A stretch of DNA of 64,000 bases from NCBI GenBank assembly GCA_038373865.1, contig JAXGGA010003008.1, positions 1 to 64,000 of the forward strand, given 5' to 3'. Shown piece by piece: positions 1-11,141 of this stretch. Position numbers and translations under genes: made by a program. The stretch's first letter is position 1, and each line of letters opens with the position of its first letter. The notes under the pieces are model-generated. The model was not told the DNA's origin. It saw nothing but the letters and a program-made list of their open reading frames with translations, and made no database searches. Source of the stretch: Uloborus plumipes (lineage: Eukaryota; Arthropoda; Arachnida; Araneae; Uloboridae).

Positions 1-392
1 TGTCATTCCGACGAAAATGGTACATATGTCCGAGACTTAAGAATTTTTTAAAATCAACTTTAATAACTACCACCCGACAGACTTACAGTTTTTGGTTGTT
101 TATTCCACTTTATGCTTGTTCTGTGATTCAAACTTTTCTTTGTGATTATGCAGATATTTTTAAAGGCTTATTTGTCCACTCTGTTATGTGTCCACTCTGT
201 TAAACAAAGTGATAAAAATATTTAAAATCCTTTCATAAATGAGTCATATACTAGTTATTTACACTTCATTATACACAAATAAATGGAAACTCGATTTAAT
301 AAAAATATGATTAGTTGGTGGAAATTATTTAAATTGATAATCTTAAGTAAAGAGTTTCAGACATGCTTTGTACCATTTTCATCGGAATGACA
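1..392. mobile_element. Hairpin-ended MITE (TIR TGTCATTCCGAYGAAAATGG)
   Basis: The first 24 bases of the window reappear inverted at 369-392 with one mismatch, so this is a short non-autonomous DNA element of about 390 bp. The left end coincides with the window edge, so the true end and target duplication on that side cannot be seen. On the right it abuts a TA run (392-416). It has no coding capacity. Confidence 0.75.
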
Positions 393-579
393 TATATATA
401 TATATATATATATATAGTCACTATATCCTTATTGTTTCAAATTATAAATTTCAACGAATCTGACCTGCATACAGGACACATTTTGCCTAAGAGAAAACGC
501 ATAAAAGTGAGCAAAAAATATTCCTGAAAACTAGAAAAATGGAATGCAGTGTGCTCTTTGGAATGCAGTGTAGGGTTAA

Positions 580-810
580 TCTTTTGGATCCGGGCTGTTT
601 TTTGGAAATTTTTCTTTCGACCCAGATAGTACGACAGTTGAACCACAGATTTCTTTTCCATTGAAAAGAGAAGGTATAAACTGTTGTACCAGACGTATTA
701 AACCTCGAAAAAATCTCCGGCTCCAAAGGGTTCGAATGAAAATTTCAACCCCGTCCTCTTAAGAAAGAAAGATATATGGTACAACATGCATACCGCCCGG
801 TTCCTAAAGG
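580..810. mobile_element. TTAA-target MITE family A, copy 1 (piggyBac-like)
   Basis: A 231 bp element flanked on both sides by TTAA (576-579 and 811-814), with inverted ends of the type CCTTTTGGAKCCGGGC. TTAA target duplications are the hallmark of piggyBac-type (also Kolobok) transposons; the family name is inference. Related copies lie at 1795-2022, 32720-32956 (reverse) and 60273-60501. Confidence 0.75.
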
Positions 811-817
811 TTAATAA

Positions 818-1530
818 TAGGGATGCACCGATTAATCGGCATAATCAGTCACTTTGGTGATTATTTATAATCGGCAAAATCGGGCCGATTAATCGTCTGA
901 AAAATATTTTTCAGATATTATTCTTTAAAGTATACTTTCACTAGGAAACTATGATGAATAATTTCGTTAACAGTAATAATAATCCTCACAGCTGATATAA
1001 AGTTTTTTTTAAATTCATTCTCAAACTTTTGAATAAATATACATAGACAATGATGCAACATTTTTCCTGTGGCGATAGTTTTTTCCTTAGCACAGTACAT
1101 TCAGATAGCCTCTAATTTTCAAAGAATAAAAGTATTGAATTAGATTGCTACTAATTACTAAAATATATGAGTTAAAAGTACTCCTAAATTGGAGTGTTCA
1201 CACACTCCACCCCCACCCCCCCCTTTTTAATAAATTTTTATTTCCAATTAACATAACTAACAATGTGTTAATATTATTGACACTAATATAAAAATTTGTT
1301 CTAAGAAATTTGATAAAATATTGAAATAATTTTGTGAAAAGTAGGAAAATAGTAAAAAAATCTTCTCCTAGAAATAAATTACTATTTCTAAACTCGGAAT
1401 TGCACAAGAAAATAAAAAACAGTGATGGTAAAATTGGTAGTGTAAAAACAATTATCCTTATCATTAATCGGTCGATTATCAACAGCCGATGAATCGGTAA
1501 TCGGCCAATTTGCTTATCGATGCATCCCTA
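818..1530. mobile_element. Non-autonomous hAT element
   Basis: 713 bp with inverted ends TAGGGATGCACCGAT / ATCGATGCATCCCTA and a perfect 8 bp target duplication GTTAATAA at 810-817 and 1531-1538. Eight-base duplications and this TIR are typical of hAT transposons. It holds no transposase. It landed just at the right edge of MITE A copy 1, splitting that edge from the pseudo-exon segment at 1531-1617. Confidence 0.9.
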
Positions 1531-1617
1531 GTTAATAATCAAATTCATGGTATTTTCGAGCCGTGGTGCGACAAGGGATGCTCTCTCTTCCAGGTGATCA
1601 AGTCGGAGAGGCCGGTT
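1531..1617 (+). pseudogene. Truncated duplicate of exon 1 acceptor and first 24 bases
   Basis: This segment repeats 2624-2713: the intron end, the polypyrimidine tract, the AG, and the start of exon 1 (codons for V-I-K-S-E-R-P). After GAGGCCGG the match stops at a TTAA and unrelated sequence follows, so it cannot encode the domain. The spliceosomal AG lies at 1592-1593. The hAT element at 818-1530 interrupts its left side, so the duplication is older than that insertion. Confidence 0.85.
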
Positions 1618-1794
1618 AACGGAATATATGAAGTTATAATATGGTTATAACATTACGGTTATAACGATATATGAAGGGCTTGGGCGTAAATAGTGGTATC
1701 TGACAAACTGAAAAAGACGTATTGTTTCAAATTAAAGAAACAAAAATCACTTGTAAAAGTGTAATTAAATATACCCGAGACACACAGCACTTAA

Positions 1795-2022
1795 CCTTTT
1801 GGAGCCGGGCTGTTTTTTGGAAATTTTCCTTTCGACCCAGGTAGTACGACAGTTGAACCACAGATTTCTTTTCCATTGAAAAGAGAAGGTATCAACTGTC
1901 GTACCAGTCGCATGAAACCTCGAAAAAATCCCCGGCTCCAAAGGGTGCGAGTGGAAATCTCAACCCCGTCCTCTAATGATAGAAAGATATATGGTACAAC
2001 ATGTGTACCGCCCGATTCTTAA
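1795..2022. mobile_element. TTAA-target MITE family A, copy 2
   Basis: Closely similar to 580-810 over most of its length and preceded by TTAA (1791-1794). Its right end is degraded: the terminal CCTAAAGG is missing and the sequence runs straight into TTAACCCC, where repeat B begins. Confidence 0.7.
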
Positions 2023-2026
2023 CCCC

Positions 2027-2505
<479 letters not shown>

Positions 2506-2688
2506 TTATTATTTTTCGCCCATTATTTTTGAACACTTCGGCCCGGAAATATCACGGGCGCGAGAAATAGAGGACGAAACTTCACCCCGTCATTTTCACG
2601 GGAGCGAGAAGGAATGGGTTCAAGGTTAATAATCAAAATCGTCGTATTTCGAGCCGTGGTCCGACGACCGATGCTCTCTCTCTTCCAG

Positions 2689-2922
2689 GTGATCAAGTCG
2701 GAGCGGCCGGACGGCATCCTGCTGACGTTCGGCGGCCAGACGGCCCTCAACTGCGGGGTGGAGCTGCAGGCGGCGGGGGTCCTCGAGCGGTACGGGGTGC
2801 GGGTGCTGGGCACCCCCATCGCCTCCATCGTCGACACCGAGGACCGGAGGCGCTTCAACGAGGAGCTCGTCAAGATCGGGGAGGACGTCGTGCCCAACGC
2901 GGCCGCCTACAAGGTCGAGGAG
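2689..2922 (+). CDS. CAD: CAD exon 1 of window: CPSase first half, start of ATP-grasp
   Basis: Seventy-eight codons in phase 0, after a strong pyrimidine tract and CAG. The protein carries [14 protein letters not shown] and ends ...AAYKVEE. In the CPSase large-subunit family this stretch closes the pre-ATP-grasp fold and opens the first ATP-grasp domain, which phosphorylates bicarbonate and makes carbamate. The exon is GC-rich (runs of C/G third positions) in AT-rich surroundings. The donor GTCCGT is weak, but joining at 2922 keeps the frame with GCC at 6775, whereas the GT at 2927 would not. The CPS1 paralogue is the alternative identity; '[21 protein letters not shown]' wording favours CAD. 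Confidence 0.93.
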
Positions 2923-3020
2923 GTCCGTGACTTTGTTTGATTACCGACTCTCTGAGTGGAAACTGTCCTTTTCAAGAAACGCTTAGTTTATCTGAATTGA
3001 AATTATAATTCAACTTCGCA

Positions 3021-3235
3021 GAGATGGCCTATGACTCCTCCTTTTTTCAGGATTGTCCATTTTTAGGAAGGGGTGATACGCAGATGAAAATTGAGGAATG
3101 GGATTCACAATTGATGGGGGAATTTGAATGGGTAGAAATTTTACCTATTTTAAGGAATAGACTGGTTTCTCATTTGAGTGACACCGCCCATCTCGTCGCG
3201 GTTGAATTATGTTCGTTGCGAATATAAACGAGAAA
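3021..3235. repeat. Interspersed repeat C, copy 1 (uninterrupted)
   Basis: A segment with the motif AAGGGGTGATACGCAGATG and ending near GCCATCTCGTCGCGGTT. The same sequence occurs split at 34303-34400 and 36655-36785, where about 2.2 kb separates its halves. Both copies begin at GAGATGGC shortly after an exon donor. Ends and target duplication are unclear. Confidence 0.6.
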
Positions 3236-3527
3236 GGCAGACTCGCCAAAAACATAACGTAACATCGAATAAAAAACCAATGCACAATGTCGAAAATGGA
3301 CTCGTCCATCAACACACACTAATGTCCCCAAAAGCACACTCACTTATACACGCCGACGCGCCACGTGCCGATCTTTCAATCGCGATGACGTCATCGCATC
3401 GGCACGCCACCGGCGGACATGCACCAGGTCAATTTGCATGGGAACAAAACAACATAACAAATGGCCAACGTTCTCAAAGTATTCCGGCGAAAGGTCTCGG
3501 CAACCGTTTTCCAGTTTCGGCGTTTAG

Positions 3528-4041
3528 ACCTATTTATGCCGAGTAGCCTACAAACGGGACGCTTGTTAGTTACTGCAGAAAAATACCCGTAATACGTATA
3601 ACCTTTTACTAAAGCTGTTTTTCTCAAGTGGAATACTCCTTCTCCTTGAACCATATGAAGCTGCTAGGTGGGCATTAGAGTTCATTTATTGACAGTCATT
3701 TTTAGGTAAATGAGTCAAACAACGACACAGCATGGGTAGTCGCAGAGAGATGGTGATTTTTGCGAACTTTTTTTTCATAAAATTAAACTATTTTGAAATG
3801 ATTTGCTTAAAATAGATAGAAGTTTTCCGTAATGTTAATTGCGAAAATGATTATATCACATTTTTGTATAATTATGCTCATTTGCTCATATACATGCCCA
3901 GGGTCCCATAAACAGGACACTGAATAACTAATACGGCAGCGATGATCTGTTTGATGCATAAAATGTATTTAAAACAATTCAAGTAAGAGCAGTTAAAAAT
4001 TGAAAAAAAAAAAATGTTAAAAAAAACTTGGCATAAATGGG
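3528..4041. mobile_element. TTAA-target MITE family D, copy 1
   Basis: Inverted ends related to CCCATTTATGCCCA / TGGGCATAAATGGG, with TTAA on the right (4042-4045) and a decayed TTAG on the left. A better preserved copy lies at 31460-31953. Non-coding, about 510 bp. Confidence 0.7.
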
Positions 4042-4326
4042 TTAATTTAGCGATCCCCATTGCAAACTGTCCATTCATTTTGATCTTAAGTTTTAGAGAG
4101 TGAAGCATCTTCACATTGAATGAAAGCTTTCACAATGTACCGCCGTGCTCGGCCGGCAGACGAACGGTAATGCATGCAAACTGAAACATATTATTTCCTG
4201 TGAATGCTGCCGTGCTAAGCTCAAAAGTGATAACTGCATTCGAGCTCAAACTGAGATATTGCTTTTTAAAGTTTTGCTCCACCATGTATTTGATCCAGAT
4301 GATACGTTTTCAGAATTTTTTTTAAA

Positions 4327-5268
4327 ACTAGCTGCGTGGCCCGGCGTTGCACGGGCTGTAATGTAGTGAAGGCAGTTTGAGAAAACTACTCGCCACCAAG
4401 GCGGCTCGCCTTTAAAGTAATGAGGAAAGTTTAAACAGTTTACTCGCCGCCAAGGCGGCTCGCCTTTAAAGTATCAAGGAAAAGTTTAATAAACTACTCC
4501 CGCTAAAGGGGCTCGCTAAAAAGCTTTCCTGCATCAAAGAGTCAATCGAATTATTTGCACATGCTTCCTCAAAAATAAACACGATGTCAAGTAGCGCATA
4601 CTTAGCACTCTCCCTAAATAGCAAATAAAATTCCTTTCCAAAAACAATTATTTCCAAACCGCTTTCTTCCTGTAAAATTAATTGCAAAATTCTAAACGAA
4701 AAAGTTCTTTTAATATTTGGATCGCAGCCAAAAAACGTCCCTTCTAAAAACAGCAATTGCAATTTTATTTAAAAACACATTTTCAAAATGGTACCAGAGA
4801 AAAAATATGTCATTAATAATTAGAATAAAAACAATTGTTAGAACTTTGTTATAACACGTATTCAAAATGACAATAAAAAAAATAACTCTTTCATTTTAAA
4901 AAGTTCAATAATTTAATTAACGTTTTAATTCAAAATGGCAACGGTAGGAAATAAATATCTTGGAATTTTAAACAGTTCAATAATTTAATTAATGTTTTTA
5001 TTCAAAATGGCACCGTTAAGAAATAAATGTCTTGGAAGTTTAATCATTTATTAGGCTTAATCGCTTTAAACTTGACTACTTATTAATTGATATCTTCGCT
5101 AATTAAAATCGTATGATTATATAAATTGAAACTAATGAAGCCTGAAAAATTACCTATATATAGGTACCTGGTTCGACTTTCAGTTCATTGGCGTTCAGGA
5201 GAAAGAAGCGTGACATAGATAGATAGTTAGAAAGAAAGATAGATACTCGGTTTTTAATATAAGTAGAT
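4327..5268 (+). repeat. Family E short retro-like repeat, copy 1
   Basis: Begins ACTAGCTGCGTGGCCCGG CG-type head and ends in an AT-rich tail TTTTTAATATAAGTAGAT. It includes about three copies of a roughly 55 bp unit with CGCCAAGGCGGCTCGCCTTT and, on the minus strand at 4500-4762, an open frame shared with the second copy (43885-47117). Class is uncertain; the head and tail resemble widespread arthropod short retroelement families. Confidence 0.55.
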
Positions 5269-5964
5269 ATTTCCCGCTCTCAAAGGACCATAAAACTTTG
5301 TATTTAGGTAAAATACGTCACAAAGAGCCACCTGGTGGCGATAACTCAATTTTGTTAAAAAGTGCAAATACGACATTTGTGCCTAGCACGGTAGTATTGG
5401 GAAGCGAGAGATTGGATGGCACGGAGACACCCGCGGATCCTCTGAACTGCTCCTTTTTCTTTCCTGTTTGCTGCTGTTCTCGCAATGGCTGACTTTCTTT
5501 CGTCTGCTCGTTTCTTTGTTCTATATGTATTTTTAATTTATTCACCCCTTTTCTCTCATAAGATCACTGTGTGGATTCATTTCCAATAAAGCCTTGTGGT
5601 TTAAAAGAAAAAGGTGACTGCTTTGAATAGAGTGAACAAGAACACATTTCAAGAAATCCTCACAGAATTCTGAATGAGCATAAATTTGAATAAAGTCGTT
5701 GCCTCGGCTGAGTTCAGGTCAGCTTTTGAAGACTTGACTCCATGACGAGGAATAAATGACTGAATAGAATCTGGTCACATCCAATCTCTAGGCCCGACTT
5801 TCACTAAAATAGGTTGTTAGACAAAATTTCTGGATTGACCTATGGTAATAATGAAGGGTATTTAATTTGATAGCGATTAAAAGTGTATTGAGGGAATTTT
5901 TTTGATGCGTTCTTTCATCTCTTAAAGGCATTTATTTTATTCTCTTGTGTTATATCTATTCCAG

Positions 5965-5988
5965 GCCATTGAAGTGGCGAAAGGTTTA
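5965..5988 (+). pseudogene. Decayed duplicate of the start of CAD exon 2
   Basis: After a good acceptor (TCTATTCCAG, ending 5964) come eight codons reading A-I-E-V-A-K-G-L, against A-I-E-A-A-K-K-I at the true exon 2. A family F MITE is inserted right after; with it removed, a stop (TAA) follows within three codons. This is an exon-start remnant, not a usable exon. Confidence 0.65.
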
Positions 5989-6583
5989 GGGTCATTCCAT
6001 AGTCACTAACGTAACATTCAGAGCTGATTTTGTAACTGTTTTTACTTGTAACTTAAAGGATAAATAATATTTTTAGTTATGCTGGTGGATTTACAATGTA
6101 CCTGGCATCTATGTATCATTTCTGCTAAGAATTTAAAACAAAATCACTGACAGTAGATATTTTTTCAACCAAAATAGCAGCATGACTGACGTAACATTTT
6201 TGCAACCCTGAAAATGAATGCTCATGTTGTGAGGCAAACATTTCTCAAAGTTAAGCAAGTGTTAAAAATTGAATGATATATTTGAAAAATGTGTAAAGTT
6301 GGCTTTTAAAAACATAAAACACATTTATTAAATCTTAATTTTTTTTTAGTCTGAAGTGTCACTTTTACTCAAGATGGAGTGTGACTAACGTAACCATCGA
6401 ATAACAAGCAGTAAACATACTACAAACTATTTATTATGGCTAATCTCAGTGATAATTACAATACTTTTTCATTTAAAAAAAAAACTAATGTTGTATGATT
6501 TTTATTTATTTATTTTTTGATACTTTTTTCACTTCGGTACTTTTTTTTCTTCAGCTGAGGTTGACATTTCTATGGAATGACCC
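5989..6583. mobile_element. Family F MITE, copy 1 (TIR GGGTCATTCCATAG)
   Basis: 595 bp with exact inverted ends GGGTCATTCCATAG / CTATGGAATGACCC and 4 bp direct repeats TTTA at 5985-5988 and 6584-6587. Inside are several ACTAACGTAAC-type motifs. The second copy is 33491-34104, with target repeats TTCT. Confidence 0.85.
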
Positions 6584-6774
6584 TTTAATTACTTAAGTTT
6601 TGGTACTTTTCCGAAGCAAAAATACCACTCGGGCCACACTATTCAGCAAAAGCTCCTGTAGCCATGAAAATTGATGTGACCTCAGAGTCCCAGGGGGCAG
6701 TAGAGGGTTGAAGCTGCTTTGTTTATCCACATCTCTTCACTGTTTAGCAGCATTTTCTATCATTTCCATTCCAG

Positions 6775-6996
6775 GCCATCGAAGCAGCGAAGAAAATAGG
6801 CTACCCAGTACTGGTCAGGTCTGCCTACGCCCTAGGCGGCCTAGGCTCCGGGTTCGCCCACTCTGAAGACGAGCTGAGGGCCCTGGTGACCCAGTCCCTG
6901 GCTTGCTCTCCCCAAGTCCTGATCGACAAGTCCCTGAAGGGGTGGAAGGAAGTCGAGTACGAAGTGGTCAGGGATGCGTATGACAACTGCATTACT
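6775..6996 (+). CDS. CAD: CAD exon 2: first ATP-grasp domain
   Basis: Seventy-four codons, phase 0 on both sides, acceptor CCATTCCAG and consensus donor GTAAGT. The protein reads through [16 protein letters not shown], the glycine-rich nucleotide-binding loop with its arginine, and [18 protein letters not shown], which carries the second conserved arginine (VVRD) of the ATP-grasp. In this family these residues contact the phosphates and the bicarbonate-derived intermediate. Remnants of duplicated ends of this same exon lie on both sides (5965-5988 and 7166-7222). Confidence 0.95.
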
Positions 6997-8458
6997 GTAA
7001 GTGTTTTATCTTTTTTGTGGCTTAATGCATTTTTAAAATATCGCTAAGTTTGCAAAGAAGTCGAAAAGGAAGAAAAAAATTAAGTGTCGAAAAATTCAAA
7101 ATTGGTTTTGAGGTTTGGAGAAATGTCTGTCGGTTTGCTTATTTAGAAGACAATTGAGGGCTCTCCTAATGTCAGCAGAGATGCATATGACAATTGTATT
7201 ATAAAAGTGTTCTATCTCCTTTTTGTGCACTTTATATAATTACGCATCAGTCGAAAAATTAAGTGCTAAGAAAAATGAAGTTAAAAATTGTAGATTGACG
7301 TATCCTTGGAGCCAGTGTTAGAAAGAAGCGATCATTGGTCGCATTTTGTGACCAAAATTTTTAACTTGACTCCCAGACTTCCTACCTCAGGCTCCTTATT
7401 TGACACCTAAAGTTTTAGATCACATTAAAGCTTTCCTTTGCTAACTATTGTGATAGACCCAAATTGTAACTACAGAGGAGAATTTTTTAAATACAATGAA
7501 TTTTGTCTTTAGAAAAGCGTTTTCTTTTCTGCATTTTATAAATATGCAATCCACAGCGTGTTGCGTAGCACACATCAATGGCATATTGGCAGTCTATTAA
7601 ATGCATACATGTGATTCTTCAGCCAATTGGCGGAAATCGGTCAATTTTACTGGTAAAGCATAGTCCCATTCTTCTACTGATCTGCCTTACAAATTTCCCA
7701 TCCGCACTAAAATTTTCATCCCATTTAAAATTTCTATGATCTCTAGATGAAGATAGTGGGAGGCGACGACAATCTACCCAGCTTTAAAATGAATCATTCT
7801 TCGCTTGCTTGGTTTTGGTTAGAAATTTCAATTTAAAAAAATAAAAAATTAAATAAAATAAAGCAGAATTAGAGAAACCAAAATGGTAAAAGTTGAAAAT
7901 AAAAAAATATAATAAATTTTTTTACTAAATGCATTTAATAGCACTTTTGCCTGTCAAACCAACCAGTCACAACATGTCGAATATTTTCAGCCAAATTGTT
8001 CTGAAAGTAATCACATGTATGTAAATGATTTTCCTTTTTAATAATTCTCGTTTGTAAATTCGATTCATTAAAAATTGCACCTGAGTTGTCCTTTTTGACA
8101 CCTAGAGGCGCCATAATTTCCCCCCAAATTGGTAGTTCTGGGAGAAGAGAAAAATCACTCACAGAAATGTTCATTTTATTCAATGAAGGGAAAATACTGT
8201 ACCTCAGAACCAGACTAACCTAAGTCCATTCCAGTCACTTTTCAGTAGAGGGCGAAAACGATTGTCGGATGCATGCAAAGGATGGGACTTGCGCTCTTTT
8301 CACGCTGCGAAATAATCGTGAAGGAATTTGTTTTAATGAGTCGATGTGGAATAAGATTCTACATACAATGAAGCAAAAAAGTGAAAATTTGCCATTTTTG
8401 GACTTACGTCGTTCTGGTTCTGAGGCATAGAATAGAATGTTCTGTCCCTGTGATCCAG
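6997..8458 (+). other. Intron 2
   Basis: Phase 0, 1.46 kb. Apart from the exon-2 end remnant at 7166-7222 I see nothing to assign; the rest is AT-rich unique-looking sequence. The minus-strand open frame at 7935-8183 has no recognisable protein features. Confidence 0.85.
7166..7222 (+). pseudogene. Decayed duplicate of the end of CAD exon 2 and its donor
   Basis: Reads GTCAGCAGAGATGCATATGA and onward, matching the last codons of exon 2 (V-R-D-A-Y-D-N-C-I) and then the intron start: AAGTGTTCTATCTCC here against AAGTGTTTTATCTTT at the true donor. The donor GT itself is lost (ATAAAAGTG). It lies about 200 bp downstream of the intact exon end. Confidence 0.75.
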
Positions 8459-8647
8459 GTGTGCAACATGGAGAACGTGGACCCCCTGGGCATCCACACG
8501 GGGGAGTCGATCGTGGTGGCCCCCAGCCAGACGCTGACCAACGCGGAGTACAACAAGCTCCGCACCACGGCCATCAAGGTGGTGCGCCACTTCGGCATCG
8601 TGGGAGAGTGCAACGTCCAGTACGCCCTCAACCCCGACCTGCAGGAG
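8459..8647 (+). CDS. CAD: CAD exon 3: first ATP-grasp domain
   Basis: Sixty-three codons, phase 0, acceptor TGTGATCCAG and donor GTGAGA. It encodes [20 protein letters not shown] and APSQTL, then [28 protein letters not shown] is a near-invariant block of the first CPSase half, part of the ATP site, and NVQYALNP precedes the metal-binding strand continued in exon 4. GC-rich, with C or G at nearly every third position. A 3.4 kb inverted-repeat element begins only 38 bases past its donor. Confidence 0.95.
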
Positions 8648-8990
8648 GTGAGAGACTTGTTCTTGTCTGACCCTTTTGTTGCTTATAGTCCAGGCTAGAA
8701 GACCGTATGCCTAAAATTTTTACATATATGACATTTTTTGGTCGTTTCTGTATGAATTTGATCTGCTGATTCCGAATCCGTTGAGTGCCAGACGCAAAAC
8801 CTTGAGCATTTTTGTCAAAATGGCGAAATCCAATATGGCTGCTATAAAAGGTATGAAGCAAATTAATGGAAACAAACGTGCAATGAAACATATTTTACAC
8901 TCAAAAATGATTGTACTCTTTAGTCAAAATACAATTCTATTGAAAATAAATATTTATGAAAAGTATACGAATAAAAAATTTTACCAAATA

Positions 8991-9166
8991 CAAGGAATTC
9001 TGTGTATAACGATACTCAAGGGGCCGAGAAAAAATATCGTTATAGACAGATTATCATTATAGATAGTTTGAGCAAAAAGCTCAAGCTGTTGGCCGGGACC
9101 AAACCAAAATATCGTAATAGGCAGGTTTATCGTTATGTACGGTATCGTTATACACAGGTTTCACTG
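8991..9166. mobile_element. TA-target MITE nested in left arm
   Basis: 176 bp flanked by TA, with inverted ends sharing TGTGTATAACGATA. The matching place in the right arm (near 11778-11786) lacks it and reads as an empty site, so this insertion happened after the arms formed. The outer bases CAGTGAAACC on the right end recall pogo/Tigger termini. Confidence 0.8.
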
Positions 9167-10296
9167 TAATAAAATTTAAGATGTCAGCCTAAAAAGTTGT
9201 AAGGTTTAATTTTCAGGTATTAATAAATTTTTAAACTGTAATAGAATGTTTAAAATGATATGCATGGATCATAAAAAATTGTGATTTAGCCTAACAATAA
9301 CACTAAAAATATTTTGAAACATTTCAAATTTAAAATTCGGGATTTTGCCGGTTTAAACCAATTTCTTTGAAGAAACAAGTTTCTTTTCAAAAGAGCTTCT
9401 TATACTGATACAAGTTGTATGAACGCGGACTTCACACTGTTGTGAAATGTATTTTTAGCTACTAGTTGGAAGGTATATCCAGTGTGTTGTTTAGTGTTTC
9501 GCCTTCAGCTCGATTACGGATTGTCCAGATTGACTTCACCTAAATAAGGGTATGTGCTATCTTTTGATATTGTACTTTTGCAAGAATTGCAAAACTAATA
9601 AGCAGCTCAGCTATTTACTTGCAATTTCTGCCTTAGCGCTGGTAAATTTGTTAAACTGCTCCAGGAGCAATCCTGGTAAGCCAGAAAGGTGCCAAACTTT
9701 TATCCTCAAAGAAAGGTGGAAAGTTACTGATTTATTTCCGTAAATTGACTGAGTTTGTTTGGAAGCTTTCAAAATTCCTTAGCAAGGTTACTGACTTTAG
9801 CAGGAAACTTTCCTTATTTCTTCTAGGTATGTTATACTTGCAGAATTTAAGCTCATAACTGCTTATTATTTTCCAAGAATGTTTGGGCTATTTTTGCAGT
9901 GAAACTGTGAAGAGGGAAATTGGCTTAAAACATATCAAAGAAATTAAAAAAACATTTTCCGGTCATAATAGAATTTTATGAGAAACATTAATGTCACGTT
10001 GTACGGCCTACGAAGAAGTGTGATCGTATAGTATTTGAAAAAGTAAGTAATTATTGCACAAGTGGTGCGACTAGATTCGGTATAAGACCAAAGACTAGTA
10101 CATTGTCGTAGTGCGCCCCAAGGTCCGGCAGGAGGTTCAGGTGACTCTGAAACTCCCACTAAATCAGAAATGTCCACTAATCGATATTTGAGACTGATCT
10201 CTGCCTCGGTACGATACAAAAATAAACAAAGACAATATGCATTTACTGGTAAGAATTTTGGCACCCTTTAACGTAAGAGGTTCAGAAACAAAATTG

Positions 10297-11141
10297 TAAC
10301 AACTCACCATAAAGACACATCTCCGTCCTTACACTCAGTCCTAGTATCCATTGACCGAGGGTAGTCTGGAAATCCAAACTAAATGTTACGCGAATACACA
10401 CACACACACTAGAAGTAGATAATCACACCAAAATTAAGTAATCCAAAGGTATTCCTTCATCATTAGAGTTTATTCCTCTTCGAAAAGGCACAATACTTCG
10501 TTACAGTTCTATTTTATACTCCGTCGAGACACAAAAGTCATTACAGAACATTGTCAGCGATAACAAACGGACGGGCTATTATTTCCAGGGTCAGGACAGT
10601 ACAATGATATCTTGGGGCACTAATCATACTTCACACACATTAACACACAACCCCGAGGCTACATAAATTTCCGGGTTTCCATCCCCCGAAGACGCTTAAC
10701 TCCATCACAAGGAGTCTTCCTCAACACGTCCTCACACCATCACGGTTCGATAGCGTCTCTCCGTTTTTCTGTTACAAACCCCGCAGAAAGTTCCAAATCG
10801 AAGCCCATCGAACATTCTAGAACATTTCAAGTTACATCATTCCCAAACGGATTTTCACATACAAACTGTCACTCAAATCTTTCTCGTCCAATCACGCCAT
10901 ATTTCCAAAAGAATCTCAGCACAAAAACAAGCCCAGCTAAACAAAAAAGAAAGAAAACAACGGCTTCTCGCCCAAACCATGACGTCATACCCCACAGAAT
11001 GAAACTTTCACCTGTCAATCAAATTAGTCACGGCAGCGAAAAAATCCGATTCTCTTTTCCAATCGTTGCTCGAAAAACAACCACCAGTGAGAAAGAAATG
11101 GCGAACGTTCTGCCTGACCGAAATCGAAACTTTCCAACACT
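10297..11141 (-). mobile_element. Possible solo LTR
   Basis: This central block of the 3.4 kb element is less AT-rich than its surroundings, starts TGTAACAACTC, ends CTTTCCAACA, and on the minus strand has GAGGAATAAACTC, a possible poly-A signal. I could not find a matching target duplication, so this is a tentative call. Confidence 0.25.

Larger units (their letters stand above)
2923..6774 (+). other. Intron 1
   Basis: Phase 0, 3.85 kb, donor GTCCGT and acceptor TTCCATTCCAG. It contains repeat C, a TTAA-target element of family D, a family E retro-like repeat, a decayed copy of the start of exon 2, and a family F MITE. Bases 5270-5960 and 6590-6760 show nothing I can assign. Confidence 0.85.

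Noticed and set aside
2523..2897. 124-codon minus-strand frame opposite exon 1
   Set aside because: Low-complexity S/R/P-rich shadow of a GC-rich exon; the + strand frame has clear CPSase motifs and splice sites.
3178..3546. 122-codon + strand frame after exon 1 as an additional exon or gene
   Set aside because: Overlaps repeat C and has no recognisable domain; the CPSase reading joins 2922 to 6775 without gap.
8437..8670. Alternative frame over exon 3 rich in G, P, H and R
   Set aside because: A shadow of the GC-rich exon in another frame with low complexity.
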